From the NCBI RefSeq assembly GCF_024721015.1, contig NZ_JANAIF010000017.1:1-64000 (forward strand): a stretch of DNA of 64,000 bases, written 5' to 3'. The notes under the pieces were generated by a model. It worked only from the letters and a program-made list of their open reading frames with translations. It was not told the DNA's origin and did no database searches. Shown one piece after another: positions 54,901-63,886 of the stretch. Every line of letters starts with the position of its first letter. Position 1 is the first letter of the stretch. The stretch comes from Xenorhabdus bovienii (lineage in GTDB: Bacteria > Pseudomonadota > Gammaproteobacteria > Enterobacterales > Enterobacteriaceae). The translations under genes were made by a program, and so were the position numbers.

Positions 54901-57457
54901 AGGAAGCTATGTTATTTCACCAGAAGCTCATGGGAATTATATTCTTCTTTTACAAAGCATTAAGGCGCAAGGTTTACGGCCAACCCGTATTGTTAATCTA
55001 TGGAACCTATCACCAGAGATAGTAGAACCCCAGTTTCTGGATTATTATGATTCATTATATATAAATACCTTTTACAGCCCGCTTTACCTACAGCAAGCAT
55101 TAATCAGTGAAAATTTGTTGGAAAATTTACATTTACTGTTTGTAACAAACAATATTTTGAGTATTACTGATGAAAAACTCTATTCACCGGAAAAAGCCTT
55201 GCTTATTGGGCCTGCAAGGGTGTTTTATCATGAATATCCTGAAGTGCAGTGTCATCTGGTGGATATAGAGGTATTTAGCGATATATCGACAGAGAATATT
55301 GCCCAATACCTGATTGCAGAAAGTCACATCTTAACTCATGGTAGTCTTGTGGCTTACCGAGGTTGTCATCGCTGGGAAGAGGATTATCAGGCAATCCACT
55401 TAACGCAACATAATGCCGATCAGATAATCACACTGAAAGATGATGGCGTGTATCTTATTACAGGAGGTTTAGGGGGATTGGGGGCATTAGTGGCGGGTTA
55501 TTTGTCTGAAATTAGCAATGCGACATTGATCCTGACTTATTTAACGAGTTTACCAGCCAGAAATGAATGGCAACCCTGGCTGCAATCGCACCCGGTTGAC
55601 GATCCAACCAGTAAGAAGATTGCTGCGATCTTGTCTTTGGAAGATAACGGTAATCAAGTGCATCTTGCTCAGGTTGATATTTGTGATTACAGCGGTATGT
55701 GCGATCTGTTGTCACAATTTTCACAAATTGATGGTGTATTTCATACAGCGGGTATTGCTGGTGGCGGAATTATCCCACTGAAAGATAAGGCAGATTGTGC
55801 CCGCGTGTTGAACCCTAAGGTGGCTGGCAGTTTAATCTTGCATGAGCTTCTGAAAGATAAACAGCCTGATTTCTTTATTATGTTTTCCTCTATTACTTCC
55901 ATTGCTGGTGATGCTGGCCGTATCGATTATTGTTCTGGAAATGCATTTATGGATGCCTTTGCTCACTATCGTAACCAGTATCATAAAGGTCGTACCGTTT
56001 CCATTAATTGGGGGAGATGGGGAGATGTGGGAATGGCAGTGAATTGGAGCAATCAGAAAAAAGACCGTAAAGATACAATACAAGAAAAAGTCAACAGCGA
56101 TCTATTGGTATTAGTGAAACGTGAAGGGTTGCAAGAAATCTACAGGGTTAATCTTACCGTAGAAGATTGGGTGATTAACGAACATCGATTAATACAGCAG
56201 CCTACATTGGTGGGAACAACTGTCCTGTCCTTACTGCACGATTGGATAACCCACTGCAAATCGGGCGAAAGTTTGCAGGTAAAAAGCCTGTTTTTGACAC
56301 AGCCACTTATTTACTACAATGGTTGGCCACGATTAGTGAACCTCTTTGTTATATTTGAAAATAATAGCTATAAATTCAGCCTGAAAAGCCGGGGTGTATT
56401 AGATAAACAGTGGCAAGAACATGCATTGGGCGTGATCGGTTTAAGTGACAATGTTTCTGATCAGGCAGCAGAGTCATTGGATACTATACGCACTCGCTGT
56501 ACAACCAAAATTCCATTCCATCCATTAAAAGCCTATTTAGATACGGTTGGACTCCTTTCTTTAAGTCATCGTTGGAATAACCATCAGGAAATGTTTCAGG
56601 GAGATAATAATGAATGGTTAATACACATAGTGCTGGATCCTGCATATTCGGGTGATTTTACACGTTATCAATATCACCCGGCTATCATCGATGCCGCATC
56701 GATTCGCGGTATAATCAACGTCACCAAAGATGAGTTTCTGCCTATCAGTTACGGCAACGTAACCTACTACTCCTCATTAAGCCCGGATTGCTATGCGCAT
56801 GTTAAATTGAAAGGGGCTTATCAACCTCAAGATCCCTCTATTGTCATGGATGTTATTTTCTTCTCAACAGAGGGTAGCCCGTTGTTGAAGTTGGAAAAGT
56901 ATACGCTTATCAAACTATCTCCAGATAATTTGTCGGCAGAGTCTGGTTATGTGTTGACCAATAAGGAAGATACTTTACCCGTAAAAGTTAACCTAGCAGA
57001 TAAAGATATCCTGTTTTATGAAGGAATTGATGCGTTAAAACGCCAGTTTTTACATCTGGAATTTGGCCAGTTGGTTGTGGTAACCAGTGATATTCATCAG
57101 CTGATTGATGAGTCAGTCCCAGAGCATAACGATAATATTGTTGAAACGCTAAGTGAGACAGAAAGGAATATACATACTAGGCCTGCGTTATCAGTGGAGT
57201 GTGTGGAGCCGGAAAATGATATTGAAAGAGAAATTGTTAAGATTTGGCAATTGACTCTCGGTATTTATGGAATCGGTGTAGATGATAATTTCACTGAGCT
57301 TGGCGGTAATTCTCTGTTAGCGGTACAAATTATATCGGCAGTGTCTAATGTCTTCGAAATCGATATTCGTGTTGATCTTTTCTATCAAGATCAAACTGTA
57401 AGAGGTTTATCAGAACTGATAATTTCTGAATTGGAAGAGTTATTACGGGATAAATAA
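51965..57457 (+). CDS. Type I polyketide synthase module KS-AT-KR-DH-ACP
   Basis: A protein of 1830 residues that adds one malonate unit to the aminoacyl chain. The KS (10-430) has the full triad: Cys 181 (TACSTS), His 317 (EAHGTA) and His 357 (NIGHTD). The AT has GHSVGEY (Ser 624) and HGFH near 722, the malonyl-type motif rather than YASH. The KR has a nucleotide-binding GGLGGLG near 1167 and SS...DYCSGNAF with Tyr near 1321. A dehydratase-like double hot-dog follows, with His 1407 (NEHRLIQQ) and Asp 1576 (HPAIIDAAS). The HxxxGxxxxP motif is degraded, so activity is uncertain. The ACP has GGNSLLAV (Ser 1783). DH after KR is the reverse of the usual order. Expected output is a beta-hydroxy or alpha,beta-unsaturated unit handed to the following C domain. 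Confidence 0.93.
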   Translation: MKDQKKLHEKDIAIVGMSARFPGAEDVTLFWQNLLDGVESISTFSEEELRVSGVEEEVLASPNYIRRRGILGNALHFDANFFDITPRDAEIMDPQHRVFLECCWHAFEDAGYVPDTYAGKVGVFGGTGTAWHLNTVNKHPDVLKYTSGASIVTNNDKDYVTTRVSYKLNLQGPSINVQTACSTSMVAVVMGINSLLNRESDLVIAGGVSIDIPERRGYPYMQGGMESADGRCYAFDSRANGTVFSRGAGVVVLKRLKDAVNDGDHIYAVLKGGAINNDGNTKVGYTAPSIQGQIAVAKQAIINAQIEPVTISFVEAHGTATTLGDPIEFTSLSQTFREFTDKTQFCRMGSVKTNIGHTDAASGIASLIKASLALENGKLPASLHYMSPNPHIDFETSPFVMNTKLHILEASDIPHRALVNSFGVGGTNACVILESAPDTIPSDPYEGLIMLPFSAKSAAALEMMKQRMCDYLKNHEEINLSDVAYTLQIGRKHFSHSTVLIGNNRDKLLEKLEQPSPIIHLPEKSSKSVVFMFPGQGNQYINMAHDLYITYSVFREIMDYCCQYLEPILGLNLQSIIFQKENSSEKERINETQFTQPALFVVEYSLAQLWVSWGIKPDVMIGHSVGEYVAACISGVFSLEDALKAVALRGKLVQGLPTGSMLAVLMDEKALSTEIQGYKLEIAAVNYPGLCVVAGETDETVRFQKQLEDNNIFCKPLDTSHGFHSYMMEPILPAFKEIIDNIDLHSPRIPFISTVTGEWMTDSLAKDSNYWVRHVRNPVLFSHAFNTLITKDDPDFIFLEVGPGRSLESAARQHIKAQSGVFIYSSLPIAKDIAMTGESLLMALGNLWACGITVAWEGFYTGKRRLRLPLPGYPFERKEFKLPDINHNQNGAGTYDTQSVNTRKRKKADIGDWFYIPRWKQTIPAKFMESKFINPETECWLLFVDEMGVAEHIQRQLTNSGHKVLTVCQGHQYQENHDSGSYVISPEAHGNYILLLQSIKAQGLRPTRIVNLWNLSPEIVEPQFLDYYDSLYINTFYSPLYLQQALISENLLENLHLLFVTNNILSITDEKLYSPEKALLIGPARVFYHEYPEVQCHLVDIEVFSDISTENIAQYLIAESHILTHGSLVAYRGCHRWEEDYQAIHLTQHNADQIITLKDDGVYLITGGLGGLGALVAGYLSEISNATLILTYLTSLPARNEWQPWLQSHPVDDPTSKKIAAILSLEDNGNQVHLAQVDICDYSGMCDLLSQFSQIDGVFHTAGIAGGGIIPLKDKADCARVLNPKVAGSLILHELLKDKQPDFFIMFSSITSIAGDAGRIDYCSGNAFMDAFAHYRNQYHKGRTVSINWGRWGDVGMAVNWSNQKKDRKDTIQEKVNSDLLVLVKREGLQEIYRVNLTVEDWVINEHRLIQQPTLVGTTVLSLLHDWITHCKSGESLQVKSLFLTQPLIYYNGWPRLVNLFVIFENNSYKFSLKSRGVLDKQWQEHALGVIGLSDNVSDQAAESLDTIRTRCTTKIPFHPLKAYLDTVGLLSLSHRWNNHQEMFQGDNNEWLIHIVLDPAYSGDFTRYQYHPAIIDAASIRGIINVTKDEFLPISYGNVTYYSSLSPDCYAHVKLKGAYQPQDPSIVMDVIFFSTEGSPLLKLEKYTLIKLSPDNLSAESGYVLTNKEDTLPVKVNLADKDILFYEGIDALKRQFLHLEFGQLVVVTSDIHQLIDESVPEHNDNIVETLSETERNIHTRPALSVECVEPENDIEREIVKIWQLTLGIYGIGVDDNFTELGGNSLLAVQIISAVSNVFEIDIRVDLFYQDQTVRGLSELIISELEELLRDK

Positions 57458-57541
57458 ATCGGTTCAGGCTACCACCAGTGTACATCTAATGGAAAAGTAA
57501 ATCTGGTACAGACATTTAATCAGACAGGGGCGGATAGGAGT

Positions 57542-60500
57542 ATGGCTAATATCAAGCACACCGAACTAAAGTCATTGAAATTAGATGAATTAAAAAGATT
57601 GGTCAGACAGAAAAAGATAAAAGATAATTCAATTCCAAAGGAAACCATTAAGAAAAATACTGATCTGGACAGAAAATATTTTCCTGTGACCAGTGCACAA
57701 AAAAATATTTGGATGCTTAACCAATATCTTGATGATAAAAAAGTTTATAGCCTTCCGTTAGCCATTACATGTCAACTTAAATATGAGGTAGATCTACTGT
57801 TAGTTAAGCAGGCACTCACGTATTTAGCTCAAAAGCATGATATTTTGCGTACAACTTTCCACCTGACAGGAAAGGAACTATGTCAATATGTCTCTGATGA
57901 TGCTGTATTTGATTTTCGTTATGATGACATTACCTATTTGCCGGAAAGAGATAAAAAACGACAAGTAGAAGCAATGGCTAAAGCAGAAGGAAATAGGTGC
58001 TTTGATTTAGCCGGTGGCCCTTTAGCCTATTTGTATATTGTTAGAACTAATAGTCATGAATACGTATTTTTACTGAGCTTCCACCATATTATTGCTGATG
58101 GTTGGACAGTTGGTCTGTTTTTAAAAGAGTTTATAGAAACGTATTTAAGTCTGCTTAGCGGAGAAATAACACTGAAGGCAGAAGAAAATCTACAGTTCTC
58201 AGATTATGCTCTGGCTGAAGATCAATGGCATGCTGAAGGAAAATATCAACAAGGGCTGGAATACTGGGGTAAAAAGCTGGGTAATGTGCAAGGCATACTG
58301 GATATTGCAACTGATCGACCTCGTCCCTCCAAAATGAATACGGCGGGGAGAATAATGAGTCTGTTTTTTGATGGTGACTTTTGCCAACGTTTGCAAACTT
58401 GTGCAGTACAGTATAACGCAACTCAGTTCCACGTTATTCTGGCCGCTTATGAGGTTTTGCTGCACAAATATAGCGGGCAACAGGAAATCAGTATTGGTAT
58501 TCCTTTCGCTAATCGTAATCAATCTGTCACACAAAACATAATGGGGTTGTTCATGAATACCTTACCATTGTGTTTCAGAGTATCTCCAGAAATCACCTTG
58601 TCTACTTTAGTTCAAATAACCGCTAAAGAGTGTGACCAGTCGATGGTTTATCAGGATATTCCATTCAACCACATTTTGGATAAAATTGCTTACGTACGTA
58701 ATCCTCAAGTTAATCCGATATTTCAGGCAACCCTAACCTATCAGATATTTCCGCATTACCAAGCAACCTCTTTATTTAAATACCAACCACTGAAAATTGA
58801 TTACGGCGTGGCAAAGCTAGATTTAAACCTATGGGTAGAAAAAGAACGCGACGGTTTGTTGTTTACCATGAACTATAGTACGGCGCTGTTCAACGGTGAC
58901 ACTATCCAACGTATGCTGGCAGATTTACGCACTATCCTTGACGCTTTTATAGGACAACCCAAGTTGGCAGTACGAGAGTTGTCGCTATTAAGCCACACGG
59001 AACGCACAAGTATATTGGCTGGTTGTCACCCTACACCTGATATTTCACCCGCCGCGGTACACCAACAGTTTGAGCAGCAAGCATGCTTAATTCCCAATGC
59101 AATAGCGGTGCGTTGTGCCGGCCGTACACTCAGCTATAAACAACTCAATCAGCAAGCGAACCGTTTGGCTCATTATTTATTGGAGAAGGGTTTATCTTGT
59201 GGAGAACGCGTAGCGTTATTAATGGCACAAAGTGAAGATTGTGTCGTGGCTTTGTTGGCGGTGTTGAAAGCGGGAGGATGTTATGTGCCTGTTGATATTA
59301 ATCTTCCACAGCAGCAGATCGATTTTATCCTGACTAATGCTTCTGTACGTTATATTTTGGTTGAAAGTGAAGAACGGGTTACAAACGTACCGTGTATCAA
59401 CGTTAATCAAAAATTTAATGGCATGCCAGAAAGTAATCCACAGCGACAGCAACCACCGGAGGATACTCCAGCCTATATTATTTATACCTCAGGCAGTAGC
59501 AGTAAGCCGAAAGGTGTCCAAGTTAACCATTCCCATTTAAGTCACTACTGTCAGGCAATCACTCCTGTTCTTGATCAACAGCCAGGAGCCCGATATGGCA
59601 TGTTTTCATCCTTTACTACCGATTTGGCACATACGATGTTGTTTCCTGCACTGGTTAACCAAGGGCAATTAGAGATTATTCATTCACAACATCTCAGTAA
59701 TCCACAGGAACTGTTTGATTATTTAGCAGCGTCACCATTGGACTGTATGAAAATTACACCAACACATTTGGCCGCATTATTGGGAACACCTGAAGCGAGC
59801 AAACTGATACCGAAAAATTTGCTGATATTGGGCGGGGAAAAAGTACCCGTGTCGTTGATTCAACATATTCGTGAATTCAATGCGAATTGCCGCATCGTCA
59901 ATCATTATGGTCCAACTGAATGCACAGTTGGAGTGACGACATATAACGTACCCGCTGAACTTGATAGATTAGAAAGTGACTATCTTCCTATTGGTGTGCC
60001 ATTGACGGATAGCCATGTCCTTGTGTTAGATACCAGTCAAAAACTTGTACCCGCTAAAGTACCTGGTGAAATTTATATTGGCGGTGCGCATTTGGCGGCC
60101 GGGTATATTGATCGTACAGAAAAAAATAGCGATTGCTTTATCCCACATCCTTATCTTGCTGGTGAGCGCCTCTATCGTAGCGGTGACAAAGGGCGTTTGT
60201 TGCCGGACGGAAACATTGAATTTTTGGGACGCATCGACCGCCAAGTCAAAGTTCGTGGGTATCGTGTTGAATTAACAGCTATTGAAGATGTGTTACGGCA
60301 GTGTCCTGAGGTGACTAATGCCGCCGTAATCCAATGTCAGTCGCCTACAGGAGCAACATCGCTGGTGGCTTATCTGTGCGGAGTAGGGGAAAGATATCAA
60401 GCTACCGTGCAATCTGAGTTACAAAAAAAACTACCCCATTATATGCAACCAGAACAGTGGATCTGGTTGGAATCTCTGCCGCTTACTTTTAGTGGAAAAA

Positions 60501-61615
60501 TCAATTATACCGCATTACCACGCCTGAGACCCGATACTCACCAGTGTACACAAGAGCCAAAAAGTAAAACAGAACATCGACTCCATGATATTTATTGTGC
60601 AGTCCTCGAATGTAACAAGGTTGATACCCAGAAAAGTTTTTTCAGCCTTGGGGGGAATTCTATTAATGCATTACAACTGATTATTGAAGTAAATCACCAA
60701 TTTGGTTCTTCTTTATCCCTAGGGCAACTATTTGAAAACAGCAGTATTAGCCAACTGGCAGCTTTATTAGAACAGACGGCTACCTCGATGGCTTCGCCAT
60801 TAGTGATGTTTAATTATGGTCTTCCAGACAATAAACCAACCTTGCTGATGATCCACCCGGCAGGGGGTAATATTTTGTGTTATCACCCGTTAGTGCGGGA
60901 AATGGGGGTTGATTATCCGGCATATGGTCTACAGGTAGCAAACTTTAGTCAGGATGCCCCTTATAACCATGATATCAAATCACTGGCCGAATTTTATCTG
61001 ACTCAATCTGGAAGTCTTATCCAGCGAACAAGATTGGTATTAGGGGGATGGTCGCTTGGAGCAACGATCGCTTTTGAAATGGCTCAGCAGTTAGTTCAGA
61101 AAACAGGGGTAGCGCCTACGGTGCTGGTACTGGATCAACCCGCACCTCAAGTAAACATTGATAATTCAGTACAAATGAATAAAGACGAGAGATTAGTGCG
61201 TTTTGTACGTAAGGTGGAGCTGTTTCTCGGTACGTCACTTAATATCTCCTGTTCAGTGTTAGCGGAAATGTCAGAGGTACAAAGATCAGAACTATTCCTG
61301 ACAGAATTCAAACGGGTTCATTTAGTGCCAGATAATATCAGCAACAGGGAATTCCAGTATTTCTTAGTCATTCTGCGTGCACATATTCATGCTACAGATC
61401 AATATCAAGGGAAAATCTACCCTGGAAAAATTTTGGTAGTAGAAGCAGAAGAAACTCTACCCGGACGCATAAAGCTGGATGAGTCAGGATTAGGCTGGCA
61501 ACCATTGTCTTATGATCGTTTAAAAATCATCAATGCGATGGGCAATCATGTTTCCATGATGCAAGAGCCCTATATCACTCATATTGCTAACCAGCTTCGG
61601 GAAGTTCTTCCATGA
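57542..61615 (+). CDS. Terminal NRPS subunit C-A(Asp)-T-TE
   Basis: A protein of 1357 residues, with AGGAG before the ATG. An N-terminal docking helix (LKLDELKRLVRQKKI, near 13-27) precedes a C domain with HHIIADGW (181-188). The A domain (about 490-1000) has TTDLAHTMLF, MKITPTHL, LILGGEKV and NHYGPTECTVG, giving DLTKIGHVG plus Lys. This is an aspartate signature of the DLTKVGHVGK type. The T domain has GGNSINAL (Ser 1040). The C-terminal type I thioesterase has GWSLGA (Ser 1171), LDQPAP as the likely Asp region and GNHVSMM (His 1336). It adds Asp (possibly modified) and releases the product by hydrolysis or cyclisation. The last codon overlaps the exporter gene, so synthesis and export are coupled. 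Confidence 0.94.
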   Translation: MANIKHTELKSLKLDELKRLVRQKKIKDNSIPKETIKKNTDLDRKYFPVTSAQKNIWMLNQYLDDKKVYSLPLAITCQLKYEVDLLLVKQALTYLAQKHDILRTTFHLTGKELCQYVSDDAVFDFRYDDITYLPERDKKRQVEAMAKAEGNRCFDLAGGPLAYLYIVRTNSHEYVFLLSFHHIIADGWTVGLFLKEFIETYLSLLSGEITLKAEENLQFSDYALAEDQWHAEGKYQQGLEYWGKKLGNVQGILDIATDRPRPSKMNTAGRIMSLFFDGDFCQRLQTCAVQYNATQFHVILAAYEVLLHKYSGQQEISIGIPFANRNQSVTQNIMGLFMNTLPLCFRVSPEITLSTLVQITAKECDQSMVYQDIPFNHILDKIAYVRNPQVNPIFQATLTYQIFPHYQATSLFKYQPLKIDYGVAKLDLNLWVEKERDGLLFTMNYSTALFNGDTIQRMLADLRTILDAFIGQPKLAVRELSLLSHTERTSILAGCHPTPDISPAAVHQQFEQQACLIPNAIAVRCAGRTLSYKQLNQQANRLAHYLLEKGLSCGERVALLMAQSEDCVVALLAVLKAGGCYVPVDINLPQQQIDFILTNASVRYILVESEERVTNVPCINVNQKFNGMPESNPQRQQPPEDTPAYIIYTSGSSSKPKGVQVNHSHLSHYCQAITPVLDQQPGARYGMFSSFTTDLAHTMLFPALVNQGQLEIIHSQHLSNPQELFDYLAASPLDCMKITPTHLAALLGTPEASKLIPKNLLILGGEKVPVSLIQHIREFNANCRIVNHYGPTECTVGVTTYNVPAELDRLESDYLPIGVPLTDSHVLVLDTSQKLVPAKVPGEIYIGGAHLAAGYIDRTEKNSDCFIPHPYLAGERLYRSGDKGRLLPDGNIEFLGRIDRQVKVRGYRVELTAIEDVLRQCPEVTNAAVIQCQSPTGATSLVAYLCGVGERYQATVQSELQKKLPHYMQPEQWIWLESLPLTFSGKINYTALPRLRPDTHQCTQEPKSKTEHRLHDIYCAVLECNKVDTQKSFFSLGGNSINALQLIIEVNHQFGSSLSLGQLFENSSISQLAALLEQTATSMASPLVMFNYGLPDNKPTLLMIHPAGGNILCYHPLVREMGVDYPAYGLQVANFSQDAPYNHDIKSLAEFYLTQSGSLIQRTRLVLGGWSLGATIAFEMAQQLVQKTGVAPTVLVLDQPAPQVNIDNSVQMNKDERLVRFVRKVELFLGTSLNISCSVLAEMSEVQRSELFLTEFKRVHLVPDNISNREFQYFLVILRAHIHATDQYQGKIYPGKILVVEAEETLPGRIKLDESGLGWQPLSYDRLKIINAMGNHVSMMQEPYITHIANQLREVLP

Positions 61616-63198
61616 GGAGTGAGGTTATAACAATGGGGTCAGAACGATCTCAACTGACTCGCCGTCAATGGTGTGCTATTGCTGGTGGGTTAATGGGTGG
61701 TTTTATGGCTATTTTGGATATTCAGATCACCAATTCATCAATGAACGTGATTCAAGGTGCATTATCCGCGAGTCTGGATGAAAGCTCATGGTTGATGACT
61801 TCATATTTTACATCTGAGATCGTTGCTATCCCACTATGTGGTTGGCTTTGTCAGGCACTGGGAACCGGGCGCTATGCTCTGTGGTGCATTAGCGGATTTT
61901 TAGGAGCATCACTGCTTTGTTCCTCCGCTTGGAGCCTCAATTCAATGATTGTTTTTCGTTCATTACAAGGATTTTGCGGTGGGGCATTAATTCCCATTTC
62001 ATTCCGTCTGATTATTGAATTTTTTCCACCGGAAAAGCGCCCGTTAGGTATGTCATTATTCAGTATCATCAGCACCTTTGCTCCTGCGGTTGGGCCTGCA
62101 TTAGGGGGGTGGTTGACCGAAAATTTATCCTGGCACGCGATATTTTATATCAACGCAATCCCTGCGTTATTATCATGGGTATTAATTAACTATTCTCTAA
62201 AACATCAATCAATTAACTGGAATATTATTCGATTTGGTGATTTTGTTGGTATTATTTCTATCATGTTGTGTTTAGGGACATTAATCGTCATTTTGGAAAA
62301 AGGGAGTGCGGAAAATTGGCTTGAATCTGACATGATTTGTGTATTAGCCGTGATTTCTACCATTAGTTTCATTATATTTCTGTATGATCAATTGACTTAT
62401 CGTTACCCACTAATAAATATTAAATTATTTAAGGATTACTATTTTTCATTTTCTCTCATCATTTTTGCCCTGTTTGGATTGGCAATTTATGGTACGTTAT
62501 TTCTAGTGCCGTATTATCTGACAATGACACAGAGTTATAATGCCTCAGAAATTGGTAGGGTAGTGATTTGGATGGGATTGCCACAATTAATTATTCTTCC
62601 GTTTATTCCTTTTTTGGTGCAACGATTCAATCTAAAGTATTTGATCTGCATTGGCTTTGCCGGATTGGCGCTGAGTGCTTTTATGGATTGTAGTATGGAT
62701 GGAAACTTTGCTGGATCACAGATGAGTGGGTCTATGCTGATACGTGCTCTGGGACAACCGTTTATCATGGTTCCACTTTCTTTGTTAGCGACCCGCCATG
62801 TACAGCAAAAGGACAGTGCTTCCTCTGCCGTCTTAATAAATGTCTTTCGTAGTTTGGGTGGATCATGTGGTACTGCTATATTGACCACATTTTTCATTTC
62901 GCGTATTAACATCCATATTGATAATATTAAAACATCGCTACTATCTAGTAGCAGTGCATTTATTAATTATCTTAACAATGTCAAAAGTCTGCTGATTCAG
63001 CATGGTTTGGTAACTGATACTCAGAGTGTGAAACATACAGCTATCACTATCTTGGGTCAGCGGATAGCGAGGCAAGCTGAAATTATGGCTTTCAACGATC
63101 TGTTTTTAATCATGGGAGGAATAATGTTGGTCACAACTTTGTTGGTATTGTTTTCTACCCATGATTTTTACTTATATTTAACTAGGACGAAATCATAA
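61612..63198 (+). CDS. EmrB/QacA-type (DHA2) MFS drug exporter
   Basis: Up to 528 residues of inner-membrane transporter with about 14 hydrophobic segments. The first helix carries AILDIQITNSSMNV, matching the LDxTIVNVALP motif of EmrB-like pumps. RSLQGFCGGALIP and FAPAVGPALGGWL are the usual helix 4-5 motifs. It probably exports the product of the hybrid assembly line through an EmrA-like adaptor encoded two genes downstream. The ATG at 61612 overlaps the preceding stop (ATGA). A second ATG at 61633 begins MGSERSQLTRRQW and has GGAGTGAGG before it, so it may be the true start. Confidence 0.92.
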   Translation: MRSEVITMGSERSQLTRRQWCAIAGGLMGGFMAILDIQITNSSMNVIQGALSASLDESSWLMTSYFTSEIVAIPLCGWLCQALGTGRYALWCISGFLGASLLCSSAWSLNSMIVFRSLQGFCGGALIPISFRLIIEFFPPEKRPLGMSLFSIISTFAPAVGPALGGWLTENLSWHAIFYINAIPALLSWVLINYSLKHQSINWNIIRFGDFVGIISIMLCLGTLIVILEKGSAENWLESDMICVLAVISTISFIIFLYDQLTYRYPLINIKLFKDYYFSFSLIIFALFGLAIYGTLFLVPYYLTMTQSYNASEIGRVVIWMGLPQLIILPFIPFLVQRFNLKYLICIGFAGLALSAFMDCSMDGNFAGSQMSGSMLIRALGQPFIMVPLSLLATRHVQQKDSASSAVLINVFRSLGGSCGTAILTTFFISRINIHIDNIKTSLLSSSSAFINYLNNVKSLLIQHGLVTDTQSVKHTAITILGQRIARQAEIMAFNDLFLIMGGIMLVTTLLVLFSTHDFYLYLTRTKS

Positions 63199-63821
63199 TG
63201 AATCAACAAAAACCAATGACTATTTGGCATTACTTATTATCACGTGATGCGCTAATGACTATTATTATTCCCATTGTACTTTACAACATCATATTTTGGA
63301 TAATGGGTACAGGTATTGCTGTGTTGATGGTTGCGCTTTATTCGGGGGGAGTGCAGTTATTTAGCAGACGGAGAGGATCTTTAGCTATTATCGCCCTAAT
63401 TATGGTCTCAGGGGTGAGTCACTACCTTTACCTTCATGGATATGCTTTGTTTAACATTAGTAAAGAAAATGTCTTTTTATCTATCAGTGGTGCTCTTTCT
63501 GTCGTGGTGGTATTCAGCTTTTATTCCTTCATGGGGCAACCCGTTGTACAAACAATGGCTGAACAAGCTATGCCGAGACTGAAGGATATTCCTGCTTATG
63601 GTACAGCGTTGTATGCCAGAGTTTGGCATGAAGTTTCCATAGTCTGGATTTTGGTTTTTTTATTGAAAGCCTTTGGCGTCTATATGCTTTCACGTCAAAA
63701 TAGCGTGCCTATTGATGCAATTATTTTTATTGGTGGCTGGCCATTAACATTGCTGATGGTAATGTTTAGTTTCCGTTGGCCAAAATATCGTTGGAAATCC
63801 AATGCCCATAATAAAGAGTAA
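63198..63821 (+). CDS. Small multi-pass membrane protein (VC0807-like)
   Basis: A 207-residue protein with about six hydrophobic segments, including LMTIIIPIVLYNIIFWI near the N-terminus and LTLLMVMFSF near the end, and a basic C-terminus. From memory it resembles the VC0807 family of uncharacterised membrane proteins, members of which occur beside biosynthetic or efflux genes. The assignment is tentative and no function is known to me. Its ATG shares one base with the exporter stop codon (TAATG), so it is translationally coupled to the pump and lies between its two components. Confidence 0.8.
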   Translation: MNQQKPMTIWHYLLSRDALMTIIIPIVLYNIIFWIMGTGIAVLMVALYSGGVQLFSRRRGSLAIIALIMVSGVSHYLYLHGYALFNISKENVFLSISGALSVVVVFSFYSFMGQPVVQTMAEQAMPRLKDIPAYGTALYARVWHEVSIVWILVFLLKAFGVYMLSRQNSVPIDAIIFIGGWPLTLLMVMFSFRWPKYRWKSNAHNKE

Positions 63822-63886
63822 ACGATATCTTATTCATCCAGAATACCTGATTAATATAATCGACATTTAGCTTATTGGAAATAATT

